DNA from: Triplophysa rosa
Taxonomy: Eukaryota; Chordata; Actinopteri; Cypriniformes; Nemacheilidae
DNA length: 64,000 bases
Direction: 5' to 3'
Assembly: GCF_024868665.1 (NCBI RefSeq)
Contig: NC_079895.1
Span: 25,444,554 to 25,508,553, forward strand
Below the pieces are notes generated by a model. That model was not told the origin of the DNA, searched no databases, and worked only from the letters and a program-made list of their open reading frames with translations. A program made the translations under genes and the position numbers. This document shows, piece by piece, positions 34,761-47,411 of the stretch. Numbering within the stretch: position 1 is the first letter of the stretch; every line of letters starts with the position of its first letter.

Positions 34761-36286
34761 CTGCATAATCATGACAGTTATGCAGGAATATTTAGGCATT
34801 AATAATAAATTGTGTGAGATTCAAACTCTCTATATAGAAATGGAACCTAGTGACCTTCACACTGGGTTTGAGGCACTCAAAAGAGTGGCCATCCCTCAAT
34901 CCTGTGCTAGCCATGAAATGTGTGTTTATATTACAGTTTTCCTCGATTGCTTAAACACATTTCTTGAAGGCTCCTTTTCTTGAAACTCAAGAACTTTCTT
35001 GAACCTCTTGTTGGGATTCAAGAATATAGTGATTGATAGCTGCAGTGTCTATTACGACGTAAAAGAGTGCAGAAAGAGCAAAATGCAACAATGAGCTCTA
35101 GGAAAAAAATACACTGCTGTTACGTAATCTTAGATGAAAGTGGATGAAGTAGACAAGATACATGGCATACTATGCCCTTTTGGCCCAATTTCGTTACAGG
35201 ATACTATTGCAATTTCTCTGTCTTCTGACAAAAGATTTTTTGGAAGTAGTCACTAACCTCTGCAAAAATGAAGATGTAAACATGTAAAAATTGCTACAAA
35301 TAAACTTGACGATCACAAATTTGAGGGTGTACATGTGCTTCGGTTTACTGGATACAGAATAGTGAAATTCTCTCATATGAAGTGTGTACTGTAATTATAC
35401 TGTATATTTACAGTAAGCTGTATGAAGCCGTGTAGATGATTCTATGCACAATTACCTGTATACTCCTATTGATATTATCCTGAGATTCTGATTGGCGTGT
35501 CATCAGTTTTGCCACTGAATGTTTGCTGATGGATAAATGTGTGCAATTTGAGTTTACATCTTGACACTTCAGTTCATTATATTATATGTTTGTGTTTTCT
35601 GAATGAGAACATGGTTAAACCTTTGCAAAATGAGAACGTTTTTGTGTGGGGTTTGTACAAGTTGGTGTATTGTTCTGAGAACGTGTTTATAGTTGTTTCA
35701 TGAATTGTGTGTTAGCAATCGAGAAAAACTTTATTCAGTACCGGTTTGAAGTTTGTTTACTTAGCATCATATTCCATATTTCAGCGTACCGAATTTAGTT
35801 AAAAAAAAGGTGCAAGATGTCAGTAGGACCATATTTGATTTGAGAGGTGCAGCTTAAAGGGAATTAATATGTTTCTAACAATATTTCTAGCAAAACAGAA
35901 TATTTTGTTTGTTGAGTGAAATGTTGGTTAAAAATGAAGATGTATGTCTAAAAGACCATTTTGGAAGAGAATGACTTGCCTCGGACACAGTTGACACTCA
36001 TCAATGTGACACAGCAGTAAAAAGGCACAATGTGCTCACATAATAACCGAAGGCACAACCGCAGAAACCTTGACAGCAGCATGAACCCCGTCCAAACGTA
36101 TCACTGACACCTTCTCATGCTACGTGCATTAAGAAAATTATGAGCGCTTAGCTCGTGTCTGGGACACCAGAGGGATGCCTGAGCCTTCCAGAATGTGTCA
36201 TGTGTCAGTAGCATCAGAACCCTGGGGCTTGAATAACAGTGCCCACCCTCAGCATAAACACTCTACGACATCATCACATTGTCATA
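34761..36286. other. unannotated AT-rich DNA
   Basis: No gene or mobile element was recognised over about 1.5 kb. 36000-36240 is somewhat GC-richer. Confidence 0.35.
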
Positions 36287-36906
36287 TGTGACCCTGGACC
36301 ACAAAACCAGTCTTAAGTAGCACGGGTGTATTTGTAGCAATAGCCAACAATACATTGTAGTGGTCAAAATTATAAATGCCAAAAAACATTGGGAGATTAA
36401 GTAAAGATCATGTTCCATGAAGATATTTTGTAAATTTACTAGCGTAAACATAGCAAAACTTTATATTTGTGAGTGGATGCCACAAAATGATGAACAAAAA
36501 TGGCGGGAAACACACCTACAAACTTCACTCGCTGCTGCCCGCTCTTTGGGAATTACCAACTCATGTTTTGTATCAATGTAAAGCTTATTATTTTCCCTTT
36601 CGGGTTCATCTACTCTCCACAACGTCATTACATCGGTAAGCCAATAGAGAGTGTTAAAACAAACCTGTTTCCTCTTAGCAACGGCTTGCTACAGCGCCTC
36701 TGATGGACAACTTTACAGGCGATTTTCTCAACATTTCGATATTTTTGCACCCTCAGATTCCAGACTTTTAATTAGTTGTATTTTGGCCAAAATATTGTTC
36801 GACCCTAACATCAATTGAAAGCATATTTATTCAACTTTCAGATGATGTAAAAATCTCAATTTTGTCAAATTTACCCTTAAGACTGGTTTAGGTGTCCAGG
36901 TTCACA
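36287..36906 (-). mobile_element. 'TGTGACCCTGG' DNA transposon, fullest copy in the window (620 bp)
   Basis: Ends TGTGACCCTGGACCACAAAA and CTGGTTTAGGTGTCCAGG (then TTCACA). The interior matches, in reverse orientation, both the copy at 31784-32152 and the copy at 46113-46402. It therefore holds text each of those has lost. No credible frame. Confidence 0.9.
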
Positions 36907-37084
36907 AATGACAACTTGCACTCACATGGTTTTTGCAGGGTTAGCACATCTTCGTTTCCCAAATAGCATTCTCGCGTTTGCTGTCAACGTTCCTGTACCT
37001 AAATTAAACTCAACTGTGAATATTAAGAAACATTCCAACACACTACGAAAACTAAAAAAAATACAAAAAAGCATGTGGCACGTG

Positions 37085-37359
37085 TACACTCTTAAAAATA
37101 AAGGTGCTTAAAAGGTTCTTCACAGTGATGCCATAGAAGAACCATTTTTGGTTCCACAAAGAACCATTCAGTCAAAGGTTCATTAAAGAACCATCTCTTT
37201 CTTACTTGAAACTTTTCATAATCTGAAGAACCTTTTTCACCACAAATAACCTTTCGTGAAACAGAAAGGTTCTTCAGATGTTAAAGGTTCTTTATGGAAC
37301 CAAAGGGTTCTTCTATGGCATCGAAGAACCTTTTGAAGCACCTTTTTTTAAAGAGCGTA
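37085..37359 (-). mobile_element. hairpin MITE, 'aagaacc' family, copy 3
   Basis: The ends TACACTCTTAAAAATAAAGG and the complement of CCTTTTTTTAAAGAGCGTA bracket the same foldback as copies 1 and 2. The order of inner blocks shows the opposite orientation. This is the longest copy, with an extra 'ttcatcacc/aacctttcgtg' centre. Confidence 0.9.
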
Positions 37360-38354
37360 GATCACAATTCACTACAACAGTATGAAAGAATCACAGAAGT
37401 GTTCACAAAACATTTTAGGATTTAAAGTGAACAATTAAAAATTGTAGGACAGAAAAAAATGTCAAGAACAAAGACAACATATTACAGGGTGATCATACAT
37501 ATTTTTTCTATAATTACTGCTTGGGTTTTGTGCGTTCTTTTTTGTTATTGTTGAAATGTGCAGTAATGATTTTGAAATGTTGTTGTTGAACCATTTGTCC
37601 TCTACTTTAAACATGACTTTGTGAAAGTATAGACTTCTTGCTCTCCTCATCTGGGGCCTAACACCTTATTGAGATTTGTAATGGTCTCTCAAGAAGGGGC
37701 AGACCATATTCAACAAGGAGCTTATTCAATATCACATATGCAACAGAAAGTCTATATGTATTAGGTAGATAGAGTCATCCACACAGTATGAAAGTCACCG
37801 CTGTCACTTATTAAATACATAATAATCTCTCGGTGTGAAAATAGGAGCAGGCAAGTATATGACAGCAGTGTGAATATGGACAGGCAGATAACTATGCACT
37901 TAGGGTCTCTAAGAGAGAGATTACATCCTAAACATGGGGTGGTGGGAAGGGCTGTAATTGTCGTTTTGTGTGGTCAGTGGGCAGGTCCGAGCATAATCTC
38001 TGGGTAGTGCATGGAGAGTTATAGACTCTGCCTGTTCAATTCTACTCCAGAACTTAATCCTTTTTTGCAATGGGTGGGGAGGGGGGTTGTTACTGGATAT
38101 TATCTCTGGTTGTGACCTTACTCCGCCATACTCATCATGCCAGTTTGTCTGGAAGAGATGCTGAAGCCTGATCAACCCGGCAGGGGTTTGAGCTGAACAC
38201 ACAGGAGAAGATCTCACACCAGGAGCTGCCAGAGAGAGGTCTATTCTCACTTCACGGCAGTTATTAAAAACACAGTTTGTTTGTTTCAAAATGGTTGGTT
38301 AAATCAGTTAAATCATTGTCATGTGCTGTATTTTGAAATTATTTTGTAGCACAT
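37360..38354. other. unannotated DNA
   Basis: No gene was recognised. 37920-38290 is GC-balanced and repeat-free, with a 122-codon minus-strand frame that has no known domain. It could be a conserved non-coding block. Confidence 0.3.
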
Positions 38355-38461
38355 CCTTTCCTGTAGCTCAGTGGTTTGAGCATGGCGCTAGCAACGCCAA
38401 GGTTATGGGTTCGATCCCAGGGGATTGCACATACTCAGATATAGTATAATACAATGTAAGC
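38355..38461 (+). mobile_element. tRNA-derived SINE, head only, copy 1
   Basis: Contains RNA polymerase III promoter elements: A box TAGCTCAGTGG (38364-38374) and B box GGTTCGATCCC (38408-38418), followed by 'aggggattgcacatact'. This matches the head of the common cyprinid tRNA-type SINE. The acceptor stem does not pair, so it is not a tRNA gene. The conserved SINE tail ('gctttggataaaagc') is absent. Confidence 0.85.
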
Positions 38462-39214
38462 ATTATTACGTATGTCTCATTACCCTTGATTAGTCTGTGT
38501 TTTCTGAGTTCGGCTGTTAAATGTGCTTCTGTGTTCAAGGTCATGCTCGTGTTTATGGATCAAGACCAATGAATGTCTGTGGATTTATGAAACTTTATAC
38601 CTGCACATAGATCCAGCAGTCTAAATCAAACGTTTTAGTCACAATGACAAGTGAGAAAAACTGACCAAAAAACAAGATCATCGTTCTATTTATTTGAGAA
38701 AAGCAATGACTGTGTCTACATGTGCACTGCTGTCCCTGTGGTCTGGGATGGATATTGAATGGTCAGACCCACTGGAAGCCATCACTTCCAGTTAGTGTGG
38801 ACAGCCATGCTTTCTGCCCACCGCCTAGTACCGGTCATAGCCACCAACACAACGCACCGGGATCTGCCGGGCTAGGGCGCAGGGGGCCGACAGGAGACAT
38901 TAGGTGGAAGAAGTCTGAAGAAATAGCACACCTCTGCCTGCAGTCAGGTTTCCAACACGCTCACAGTATTAGAACTTAACACCAAAATAAAGCAACAGAG
39001 ACAAAAACTTGTTTTAGTTTTTTGTAACATTGCCTTTGTTTCAAGATAACACGATGAGTATTTCTACAGGCCAACATTTATCTATGAATAGAAATGCAAT
39101 ATAATAAATACATAACCATGTGTTCAGTGGTGTATAAAGACATTACTTAATGAAGCGTTATGTTTTTATGACCTTAAAATGAGCTATTTCCATCTACATA
39201 CACCCCTACGATGT
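38462..39214. other. unannotated DNA
   Basis: No gene or repeat family was recognised. An 85-codon plus-strand frame at 38722-38979 lacks any known domain. Confidence 0.35.
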
Positions 39215-39450
39215 TACATCGAATTTGCCATGTTGTTTCTACAGTAGCCCCTAACCTAGAAACTGCTCTAAAGAACGCGTTTCGTAAATGCGTTATCTCC
39301 TTCGGCAAAGAAGTGAAAATGTGACGACATGTATGTTATCAGCCACCGTAGTGCTTCCAAAGGGAAGGGTGGAGTGAGCCGTTGGTTGCAATTCGCAACC
39401 TCACCACTAGATGCAGCTAAAAATTACACAATGGTCCTTTCATTTTACGC
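39215..39450. repeat. fragment of a dispersed cyprinid repeat
   Basis: Text such as 'tgccatgttgtttctacag', 'gcgttatctccttcggcaaa' and 'gttgcaattcgcaacctcac' resembles a dispersed fish repeat recalled from zebrafish. Ends and superfamily are unresolved. Confidence 0.45.
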
Positions 39451-40059
39451 TGTATTTGACATATGTCCCATACTGTATGCTTCCATAATAATGGTAATTT
39501 ATGCATATTCACAAGCAACCAACCATAAATCAGGCCTTAAACCTAATCTTAACCTTAGAACATTTTGTAAAGAATTATTATTCAGTATTTGTGTAATTAC
39601 ACGGTTACAGGAAAGCTTCTTTTTGAGACCATTGTTGAGAAACAGGCTTTTGTCGACAACATAAGGAAGTTACAGCATTTGCTTTTATCAGCATAACTGT
39701 ATTGAGCACCAGCTTTTTAAATTCACAAATTATTGTATAATTGTTGAAAGCACACTATATAGATTTTCCACTGCAACTCAGTGACGAAGCCTTAGAAAAA
39801 ACCCTGCATGATCCTACAACCAAATTAGACCATGATGACATAGGGCAACTCTACTACAGGAAGCACCACCCAGAGGAGTCTCTTCTCAACCCATTGTGAG
39901 GTTCTTTAGCCGCTCTTGATGAAAGTAACCTCCTGTCTCTCTCTAAAAGTACATCGCAGAGAGCATTTAAAAACAACAAAGTAGCGACTGGCTGCAGCCT
40001 CATCCACGGGAGAGAGATGGATCTTCCCTTCCTGCCTTTGAAGCTCCAAGGAGTCATTT

Positions 40060-41360
40060 AATCAATTATTTATCAAAGCGGTGTGTGGATCTCAAAGACA
40101 CTCGCTTCTGCTGTAAATGTTGTATGGGGCTTCACAGAGGAGATTTCAATGTGCCATTATTGAGGTGTCGCTGGTTTTAATAAGGTGCTTTAAGGTACAC
40201 ATGCACTAAGGGAAAGGTTTCTTTGGAGGTTGAGTTCTACAGTTGGAACATGACATGCCTGACTAGTGCAGATTAATGGGGTGTAAATGAGAATCTAGGT
40301 GTTGGGAGCGTGCAGAGTGAGAAGTCAAGAGAGGCTACTGTACAAAGCCTCTGGGGAAGAGGGTGTCTTACACGGATGAAGAGGATGCTTTTGTCAATTA
40401 ACGCGATGCTTAATGCACATAGGGAGCTTGGTAGCCATGTGAAATTCAATTCAACTTAAATGGCAGTCATCCAGGAATCTCATGACAACCAAAAGCGCCA
40501 AACATCTCAAATGACAAATCTCGTTAATAAATTGCCTTGCTGCCTCGGTAACAGGGAACTTCTCCGAATGACAGTGTTCGATGTTGACATCATGTTAAAA
40601 AGTCATGTAAGCTGCACTGGGGAAAACGAAGGTGCAACACAACATCACAGGGCAATATTGCCGTGATGAAACGAAAAGCTGTGAAAATGAGTTTAGCAGT
40701 GCATTGGCATTACTCCCCGGGTCCACGCAGGAACACAATGGGAGTTAGTTCATTTGATAGAATTGATTCCAGGGGTCACCTTATGGGGCATGGATCCCTC
40801 AATTCAATTTTTGAATAAAAAGGGTGCCTCTTGCAACTGCATTTCATAAAAGATTCATCTGTTTTCTTTTGGCCATTCTGTCAGTCTTTTAGTGTTAGAC
40901 AAATTGAAGTGCGCGCTCAGAGGGAGGCCAGCAGTAAACGGAGAATCCATTTGCCCATTCTCTCCCTCGGAAGAGAGCGGAGATCCGCCGTTCAAAGACG
41001 GCAGCCACAATGCGGGTGACACCGGGTCAGTCTCTCTTCCTGTCCATCACCTGCATGATGGGATTGTTCTCTGTGGAGGAGAAGCTCTGTGAAGCTCTTG
41101 CTCTTTTTGTGCGACGGTCATATCTTCTGATTGATGGCTTCATGGCCAGGGCCAATGTGCCCTTTTTAAATAATTTATGTCGCAATTGCTGTGGACAACT
41201 GCTTTATAACAGGAGTTGTTATTTTTACATTGACTCGATGATCAATAGTTTAAAAGACATCACACTTGGACTAATGAACTTCTTAACAAGGTCTCTGGGG
41301 TGTGAATATAATTACTGCTCGGCCACTGACCACCAAGAGGACAAATCTATTCTGATCTTT
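40060..41360. promoter_or_regulatory. long single-copy-looking block, candidate regulatory DNA
   Basis: About 1.3 kb with no recognised repeat, of balanced composition. A 117-codon plus-strand frame (41010-41363) has no family resemblance and no splice context. Candidate conserved non-coding DNA by texture only; an unrecognised exon cannot be excluded. Confidence 0.22.
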
Positions 41361-43638
41361 TAACATAATCTGTGTGCGCTGAGGTGTGGGTCTCGATGGA
41401 TTCCTTTATTCGGTTTTAATTCATTTTTTTACTCATACAGTAAATGCAGATGGAAATGACAAGAAAACAAGCTTTTCTACAAAATGGATGTAGAATAAAC
41501 CTAAAGTGGCCGACACATATCCAGAGCTCATTCGTGTTAAATCTCTGATGGTGTCATTCGTGATACGTCTGGGCGCCGATTTTTTGTGATAAGAGTAGTG
41601 TTCGACTTGGAGACAGGCATATTTTTTTCTCGCACGCTGTACAGTAGTCCCTAACCTCGTAAATCAAAGTCCGCATTCACCCTGCCTTTAACCAAGTGAC
41701 AAATTGGCCAAACAATACCGCTTGAATTCTTATTAAGCTTGATTAATTCATATCATTAGTTAATCACACAACAGCTCATAAAATATAGTAAATTAATTTC
41801 TGTAATGTGATTAATTTGTGAAACACTTGAATTAACATCAATAAATCAATTGGTGAATCAATTACATTACCATTTTTAAATACAAAGTTAATAGTGTGCT
41901 TTAACTAGTGCTATAGAAGTGATCATCTATCTTGCGATATTAGAGGACCAGAGGGAGCAGCTCAAGTGATCAACGATGTGAAGGGTTTTTTGCTGTCTCT
42001 CAATGGGTCAGCGCTTATAGGGGATTGGAAACACCAGCGTCCTCTTAGAGCGGTAAACAAATATTTTTACTCACTTTAATTCTATGAAAACAGGTGATGA
42101 TTTATTACTGGTGATGACTTTCACTCACATGTTCACGTCATGAGTTTATAAATGTTCTGTCTGAATGCAGTCAGTCCATATATTTATCCAATGCACAGAT
42201 TTATATGTAAGGTTCTAGTCTTTCAATTTATTTCGTCTGCGGTCATTCAAAAATTCAATAAGGTCAGTTTAGATCTTATGTTGACTTTAAAGTTTAGCTA
42301 AAGGGAACATGAATGATGGCTTATTACTTTTACATTACAACGTAACCAAGTGGTGTAAGATTCCAGCAACAAGTCAGTCTAAGATAAACGTGGCCCAGTA
42401 AAATGCACATGTGGCCTGAGCTGTCTTCCAGTAAAATTTCATTCCCTAGGGATGTAGCCCATGACCATCCGGTTTGACCACAGGAAGCTGTGTCAAATAT
42501 TTCATCTCAGCAGTTTTAAATAAATCATACCTCAGCGAAAGTGAAAACTGAGGGAGAAGCACAGACACGAAACGACAGACTGTGAACAAGAGAGAAAGGT
42601 TCTTTACCGTGGTTGGAGAAGATAACACGGCTGTTAGCTTACATAGCAATCGCAGCAGCAGCTTGGCTTACACAGCCACTACATGCGGCTTACGCTCCGC
42701 TCTCTCGTTAATAGTCCTGCTATCCTCCGAAGCTGTCCGATCCCTGATGTTCTGAGCAGGCTGGAGAGAAGAGACACTGGCAAGATGAAATGTCACCCGA
42801 AGGGGAAAAAATGTTCTTCCAACTTTGGTTAGAAGGTTTAGGTGATTTGAGCTTGATTGGACTTTGTGTTTGTGCCACAGGTCCTTATATGAAAGTACGA
42901 TGGTGGGTTTGACAGGTCCCTGTTTCTACGCTGTCGATGTATACAGGGGTTTCTCAACTCTCTGAAGTTAGAGGAAAAGGTTAGAGAGACTTGTTCACGG
43001 CTGTGAAGCCAGAATGAATGTGCTGCTCTAATTGCTGCCGTTCAGAAGGGGGCAGGGATACACGGCACAATGATACACCCTGGAAACAAGGAAAAAATGT
43101 TGTCATTTTGTCACAGAGAAAAATCTACTCCTATGAATCACCTATAAATTAATCTACTTGGCTAATTGTATTGTATGTAGAGTACTGAAAACCAAATGAC
43201 TTTTGGGACTGCCCTTAATGTCCGGTACAAATAATTTGCAATTAATAGAGTGCCTGTAGATTATTTCTGCGATAACAAGCATAAGAAACCAAGAAGAACC
43301 GTTACTTGACTAAACTTGCCTCTCCATTTTTTTATTTAGACTGCAATACCAAGCTGAACCACTAGAGAAAGATACACGACGCATTCACCAAGTTGTGTAT
43401 TTAATAAAATGAACATACAACAGAATTCAACAAATCGTTTATTTAATACAATTATTATACAATAAAACAGTCATATAAATTTATATTAACATAAATTAAA
43501 GGTTGGGACTGCTCTGTGGCAAAGGCTCTGAGCATCGGGCAAAGTCTGGGTGATCTGTCATATCGAGGAATATGTGAGATACACACAATGACTTACACAA
43601 AGTTATTGTTTGGCTTCATAGAATGTTGAATATAGCAA
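41361..43638. other. unannotated DNA
   Basis: No gene or mobile element was recognised over about 2.3 kb. 42420-42800 is GC-balanced and may be conserved. 43380-43500 is very AT-rich. Confidence 0.3.
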
Positions 43639-44095
43639 ATATCGTAGCTGTCGTTCCGAAACCTTGGATGTCCAAATTGGCTGTTTTTTACGGAAATTAC
43701 ATACAGTACTTGACAAGCACTTTTTTAGAGTCCCGCGAACCGGAAGTTGCGATCGTTTTTTACTTCCGTATTTTGACGCATTTCCGAGTGAAATGGGATT
43801 TCAAACGAGAAAAAATTGTGGGCTGTTGTCTTTCTCTGCGATTGGATTGGATGTATAAAAAACAGCCATTGCATTTTGAAATGGAAATGGCAGCGGACTG
43901 ACAGTTGAAGGGGAGGAGTTAACGTGTGCTCCGCCCAAGCCATCTAACATACGTCATTTAAGATGGATAGTCATAACAGGAAGGAAGTGCATGTTCAGAT
44001 TTTGACTGAGAATGACCCACATCAACTATTTACAATCAATATTTTATGAAAAAATAGCCAACGTCATTTTTTATTTCACTGGGACTTTAATGTTC
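43639..44095. mobile_element. composite repeat: 'GCTGTC' family end fused to another dispersed repeat
   Basis: 43639-43680 ('atatcgtagctgtc...gaaaccttgg') matches the left end of the GCTGTC family (copy 4). From about 43725 the text changes and, around 44060-44095, reads 'ttcactgggactttaatgtt', recalling another fish repeat. The right end of the first family is missing. Boundaries are approximate. Confidence 0.5.
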
Positions 44096-44439
44096 CTTGT
44101 TTTTAAAACGTAGAATCATAAAAATGGCCTCAGAAAACTTTGATCGTTTATTGCAAAATCCATTAATCTGTATCTGCACATTATATATTCCACAGATGTA
44201 AAGCATCTTAATCTAGTTTACAGAACTGCACTAATCTTTCTTCGAGAAAAAATGCAAACGCTTCACAGGAATCAAAGCGCTTACCCACTTGAAACGATCT
44301 GTAATTATTGAGGTATTAAATCGATTCATTCCTTTGCACCAACTGTTTCGCAATTCTTCAGAAAATAATTTGCCATGTAAATCTCTTCTGTCTCACAGAC
44401 TACAGGGCGTAGTGCCTGAACCTATACGACAGCAGCCCG

Positions 44440-45130
44440 CAACTGGCGCCCAGTAAACAAAATGTTTAGTAGAGGGAGGAATATTAATTATCATGTTCAC
44501 GAGTGAACTGCTCTGTTAGGGGATGGGAGGAAAGGGCCAATGCGTTTGGGGGTTGCCGTTTGAAAATGGTTGCAATAGGTGCAACTAGTCTCTCTTGCCC
44601 CTCCCCAAGGGAAAGAGAGAGAGAGGGGATGAATTTATGCTGTAAAACCCCCGCTGATTGCCAGGAAGGTAAAAGAACCAATAGCGGCATCAGTGGTTTA
44701 ATTTAAAGTGTGTTTCTCACTAGGCTGCCCACAACACTTAATTAAACTCTCCTGTTTTGGCAATGACAAATGCTGCCGAGCAAGAGGACGGCAGGCAAGC
44801 TGACGGAGGCCGCTGTAATTTCTTTCATGTGCAGCGACAGCCAGATTCAGGTCAGAAAGTGGAGAATTAAAGAACTAAACAAGATTTCTGCTAGCTGAAG
44901 GCCCTACGACAGGCTTTTCTTTCACATGAATACTCTCTCTTTATTTGCCCTCATTTAACGGGAGTTTTGTCATAGATTTATGGGGGTTGTGAAAAAGCGT
45001 CATGTTTGCATAGACCTTGCTTTGCTCCGCTGTGCTTCCCATTTTCACCTCGCTTTGGAAGGAAATTTTCAGCCTGTCAAAGCAGCAAAAGTCAGAGGCG
45101 TTCCGTACCTTTTGATGCATCGACATGTCG
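44440..45130. promoter_or_regulatory. candidate conserved non-coding island, homeodomain-core rich
   Basis: A repeat-free block with AATATTAATTATCATG (44479-44494), CACTTAATTAAACTC (44735-44749) and GAGAATTAAAG (44861-44871), and mostly balanced text between. Short frames on both strands have no known domain. One of the stronger regulatory candidates by texture, still untested. Confidence 0.3.
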
Positions 45131-46112
45131 CAAAATTATTATGCTTTATATTGTAGATTTAGAAAAAAAAACATTTTGTTGAGAACGCGTAACTTTTGTT
45201 CCATCGTGGGGACATTTGTCATTCAGTCCCCAAAGAGTGAATTGTGGGCCAAGGTAATCACACATGGCGGGTGTATTGCCTGATCATCAGCATGACGAAC
45301 CTTTAATACAGTCTGGACTTACATACTGTACAATGTGTCATCTACTTTACGAAAAACAGAAACCCATTTACTACAGCTCAACAGCTTATTTGGTTGTGAC
45401 ACAGCCCCAAATCCATCATGTGTGCATTTCAGGAGAGCGCTTTAAAGTCAGCTTTCCTAACAGCTCAAGAAACCAGCCTCATGTTCAACATGAACACAAA
45501 ACCTGCCACGGGATGGAAATGCAAACACCTATGCCTACAAGGCATTTCATTCAGTCACATTTTTCTATTCCTTCATAGGGTTTTATGACTTAAGACAAGT
45601 AAGGGCAAAAACGTTGTGTTCTAGATATGGCAGTATTAACGTTTAAAAATAAATCCATGAGTATGTTCGATGGCAACTGATATGTACCATATTACATATA
45701 GATATTAACAAAATTGGGTACCGTGAATCAGATTGATAAAGTTATTAAGTTAAAAATGATTTACAGTTTTATACCAAACCATAAGAAGTATTTAAAGTCT
45801 GACAGTATGTTATATCATTCACTGGTACAGGTTAAATATCAACAAGAAACTCGTTGAAAGAATGATGTATTTTAGGTGAAAATATTCTTATTTCTGTGAA
45901 GAGCTCATCGTTGGTCCTCTGACCCATGTACTGACCCATGTACTGTACTAGAGTAACAATGTTTTTTTTATTTTTCATTATGGTTAATTTTCGTAAGGGG
46001 TAGCTGCAAAGCCTTGTTGTTTGCCTTAGGTTATTAGGGCCCAAGCATCGAGGTGCAAGGCTGGAGGCCTACATCATAGTTGCGAAGCCCTATTATTTTT
46101 CATTGAATTATT
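45131..46112. other. unannotated AT-rich DNA
   Basis: No gene or mobile element was recognised. A short tandem duplication, 'tgacccatgtac' twice, occurs near 45920-45945. Confidence 0.4.
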
Positions 46113-46402
46113 TGTGACTCTGCACCACAAAACCAGTCTTATGGGTCGATTTTTTTAAATTGAGATCAGCGTAATCAATAAGCTTTCCCTTGATGTATGG
46201 CTTATTGGGAATACTTGGCCGAAATACGACTATTTGAACATCTGGAATCTGAGGGTGCAAAAAATCTAAATATTGAGAAAATGGCCTTTAAAGTTATCCA
46301 TCAGAGGCACTGTAGCAAGCCGTTGCTAAGAAGAAACAGGGGGTTTTAATGCTCTCTGTTGGCTTACCGTTGTAATGAAGTTGTGGAGAGAAGATGAACC
46401 CG
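46113..46402 (+). mobile_element. 'TGTGACCCTGG' DNA transposon, 3'-truncated copy
   Basis: Starts TGTGACTCTGCACCACAAAA. It runs through 'ggaatctgagggtgcaaaaa' and 'tagcaagccgttgctaagaa' and stops matching the complement of 36287-36906 after 'agatgaacccg'. The right terminal repeat is missing. Confidence 0.8.
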
Positions 46403-46904
46403 ATGTTCAATGTTTCTGGGTATTTTGGGCTCAAACACTCTTGCACAATAACCAAAGATGTCTGCCATGTTGTTGACACATGAGTGTCTCTATAGCGCCC
46501 ACGTTATGTGTAAAAATAATCTTGGAGCATAGATCTGCCTAAATGTATGCACATGTAAGAAACTCCTTACGTATAGTTCTCATCGACCCACTTTTACACT
46601 GACATCCATTAGCTCTCCCAACATGAAAGTTGCCCATTTGGGATTTTGTGAAAACTGTATGCCGTGAACTTTTAAATACTCCTCCTAGGCAATTCATGCA
46701 ATGATGCCAAATCATCCTTCTGAATCCACCATGATTACGAGCCAGATCCAGCTTTGGTTACCTGGGGAAAAGACAGACATACTAAGAATAGAATACCATT
46801 CTGTACAACTTGATGTAATAAGTACATCAGTTTTAATGGGAAGTGCTCCTGGTTCCGGTTGATCTGAGTGGTGCAACCTAAAAATCCTGTAAGGAATTTG
46901 GAGT
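46403..46904. other. unannotated DNA
   Basis: No gene or repeat family was recognised. Confidence 0.35.
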
Positions 46905-47165
46905 GAATCAGGTGTAGGCGAGGCTAAACAGATGAGCTTTTAATCTAGATTGAGACTGACAGAGTGTGTCTGCCTCTCGTACATTACAAGGAAGACTGTC
47001 CCAAAGTTTAAGTGCTATAGGAAAATGATTTGCCTCCCGCACTTGATTTTGAAATTCTGCATTATCAACTGGCCAGAATTCTGAGACCGCAGTGAACACG
47101 AGGGACTGTAATGCGACATGAGATCAGTCAGGTACTGGGGAGCTAAACCATTCAGGACCTTATAT
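46905..47165 (-). pseudogene. LINE reverse transcriptase C-terminal fragment, frameshifted
   Basis: On the minus strand 47165-47105 encodes VLNGLAPQYLTDL, a segment typical of fish LINE ORF2 proteins. Further on, ALKLWDSLP and SRLKAHLFSLAY (near 47005-46910) match the usual 'P.LWNSLP......S.FKSRLKTHLFSLAY' end. The two parts lie in different frames, so at least one frameshift separates them. The remainder of the element is missing. Probably a different family from the copy at 418-1020. Confidence 0.75.
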
Positions 47166-47229
47166 GTAATTAATTACTAAGATTTTAAAATGTAAATACA
47201 ATGGAGTTTGAAGAGGTTTGAGAGTTGGA

Positions 47230-47411
47230 GCGGAATCGTGGTTGAACTCGGGAGGGGACTCTTGGTTGAATTCTAAAGCGGACTTGAGGTCTGTAGCCAT
47301 CTCGTGGTGTGTGCGGAAGAGTCTTGGAGAAACTCCGGAACAGACAGATGGGGAAACTCTGGAGCAGACTGATGGGGAAACTCTGGAGCGAACTGACGGA
47401 GAAACTTCTCC
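47230..47411. repeat. 24-bp minisatellite with open plus-strand frame
   Basis: Three and a half clear 24-bp units (47327-47350, 47351-47374, 47375-47398, partial to 47411) follow a consensus 'gggaaactctggagcagact'+'gatg'. Upstream, 47230-47300 holds two weaker 24-bp units ('tcttggttgaattctaaagc'-like). The plus-strand frame 47218-47451 reads this as eight-residue units such as ETLEQTDG. As 24 is a multiple of 3, a repeat can stay open by chance; a retroelement or host origin is undecided. Confidence 0.8.

Noticed and set aside
37921..38289. 122-codon minus-strand open frame as a gene
   Set aside because: No domain, signal or splice context was recognised.
38364..38418. tRNA gene suggested by A and B boxes
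   Set aside because: The acceptor arms do not pair, the T stem has mismatches, and the text after the B box is that of a cyprinid SINE.
41010..41363. 117-codon plus-strand open frame as a gene
   Set aside because: No known domain and no intron signals. The block is better described as single-copy non-coding DNA.
47230..47411. CRISPR-like repeat-spacer array
   Set aside because: Units are contiguous 24-bp tandem repeats with no spacers.
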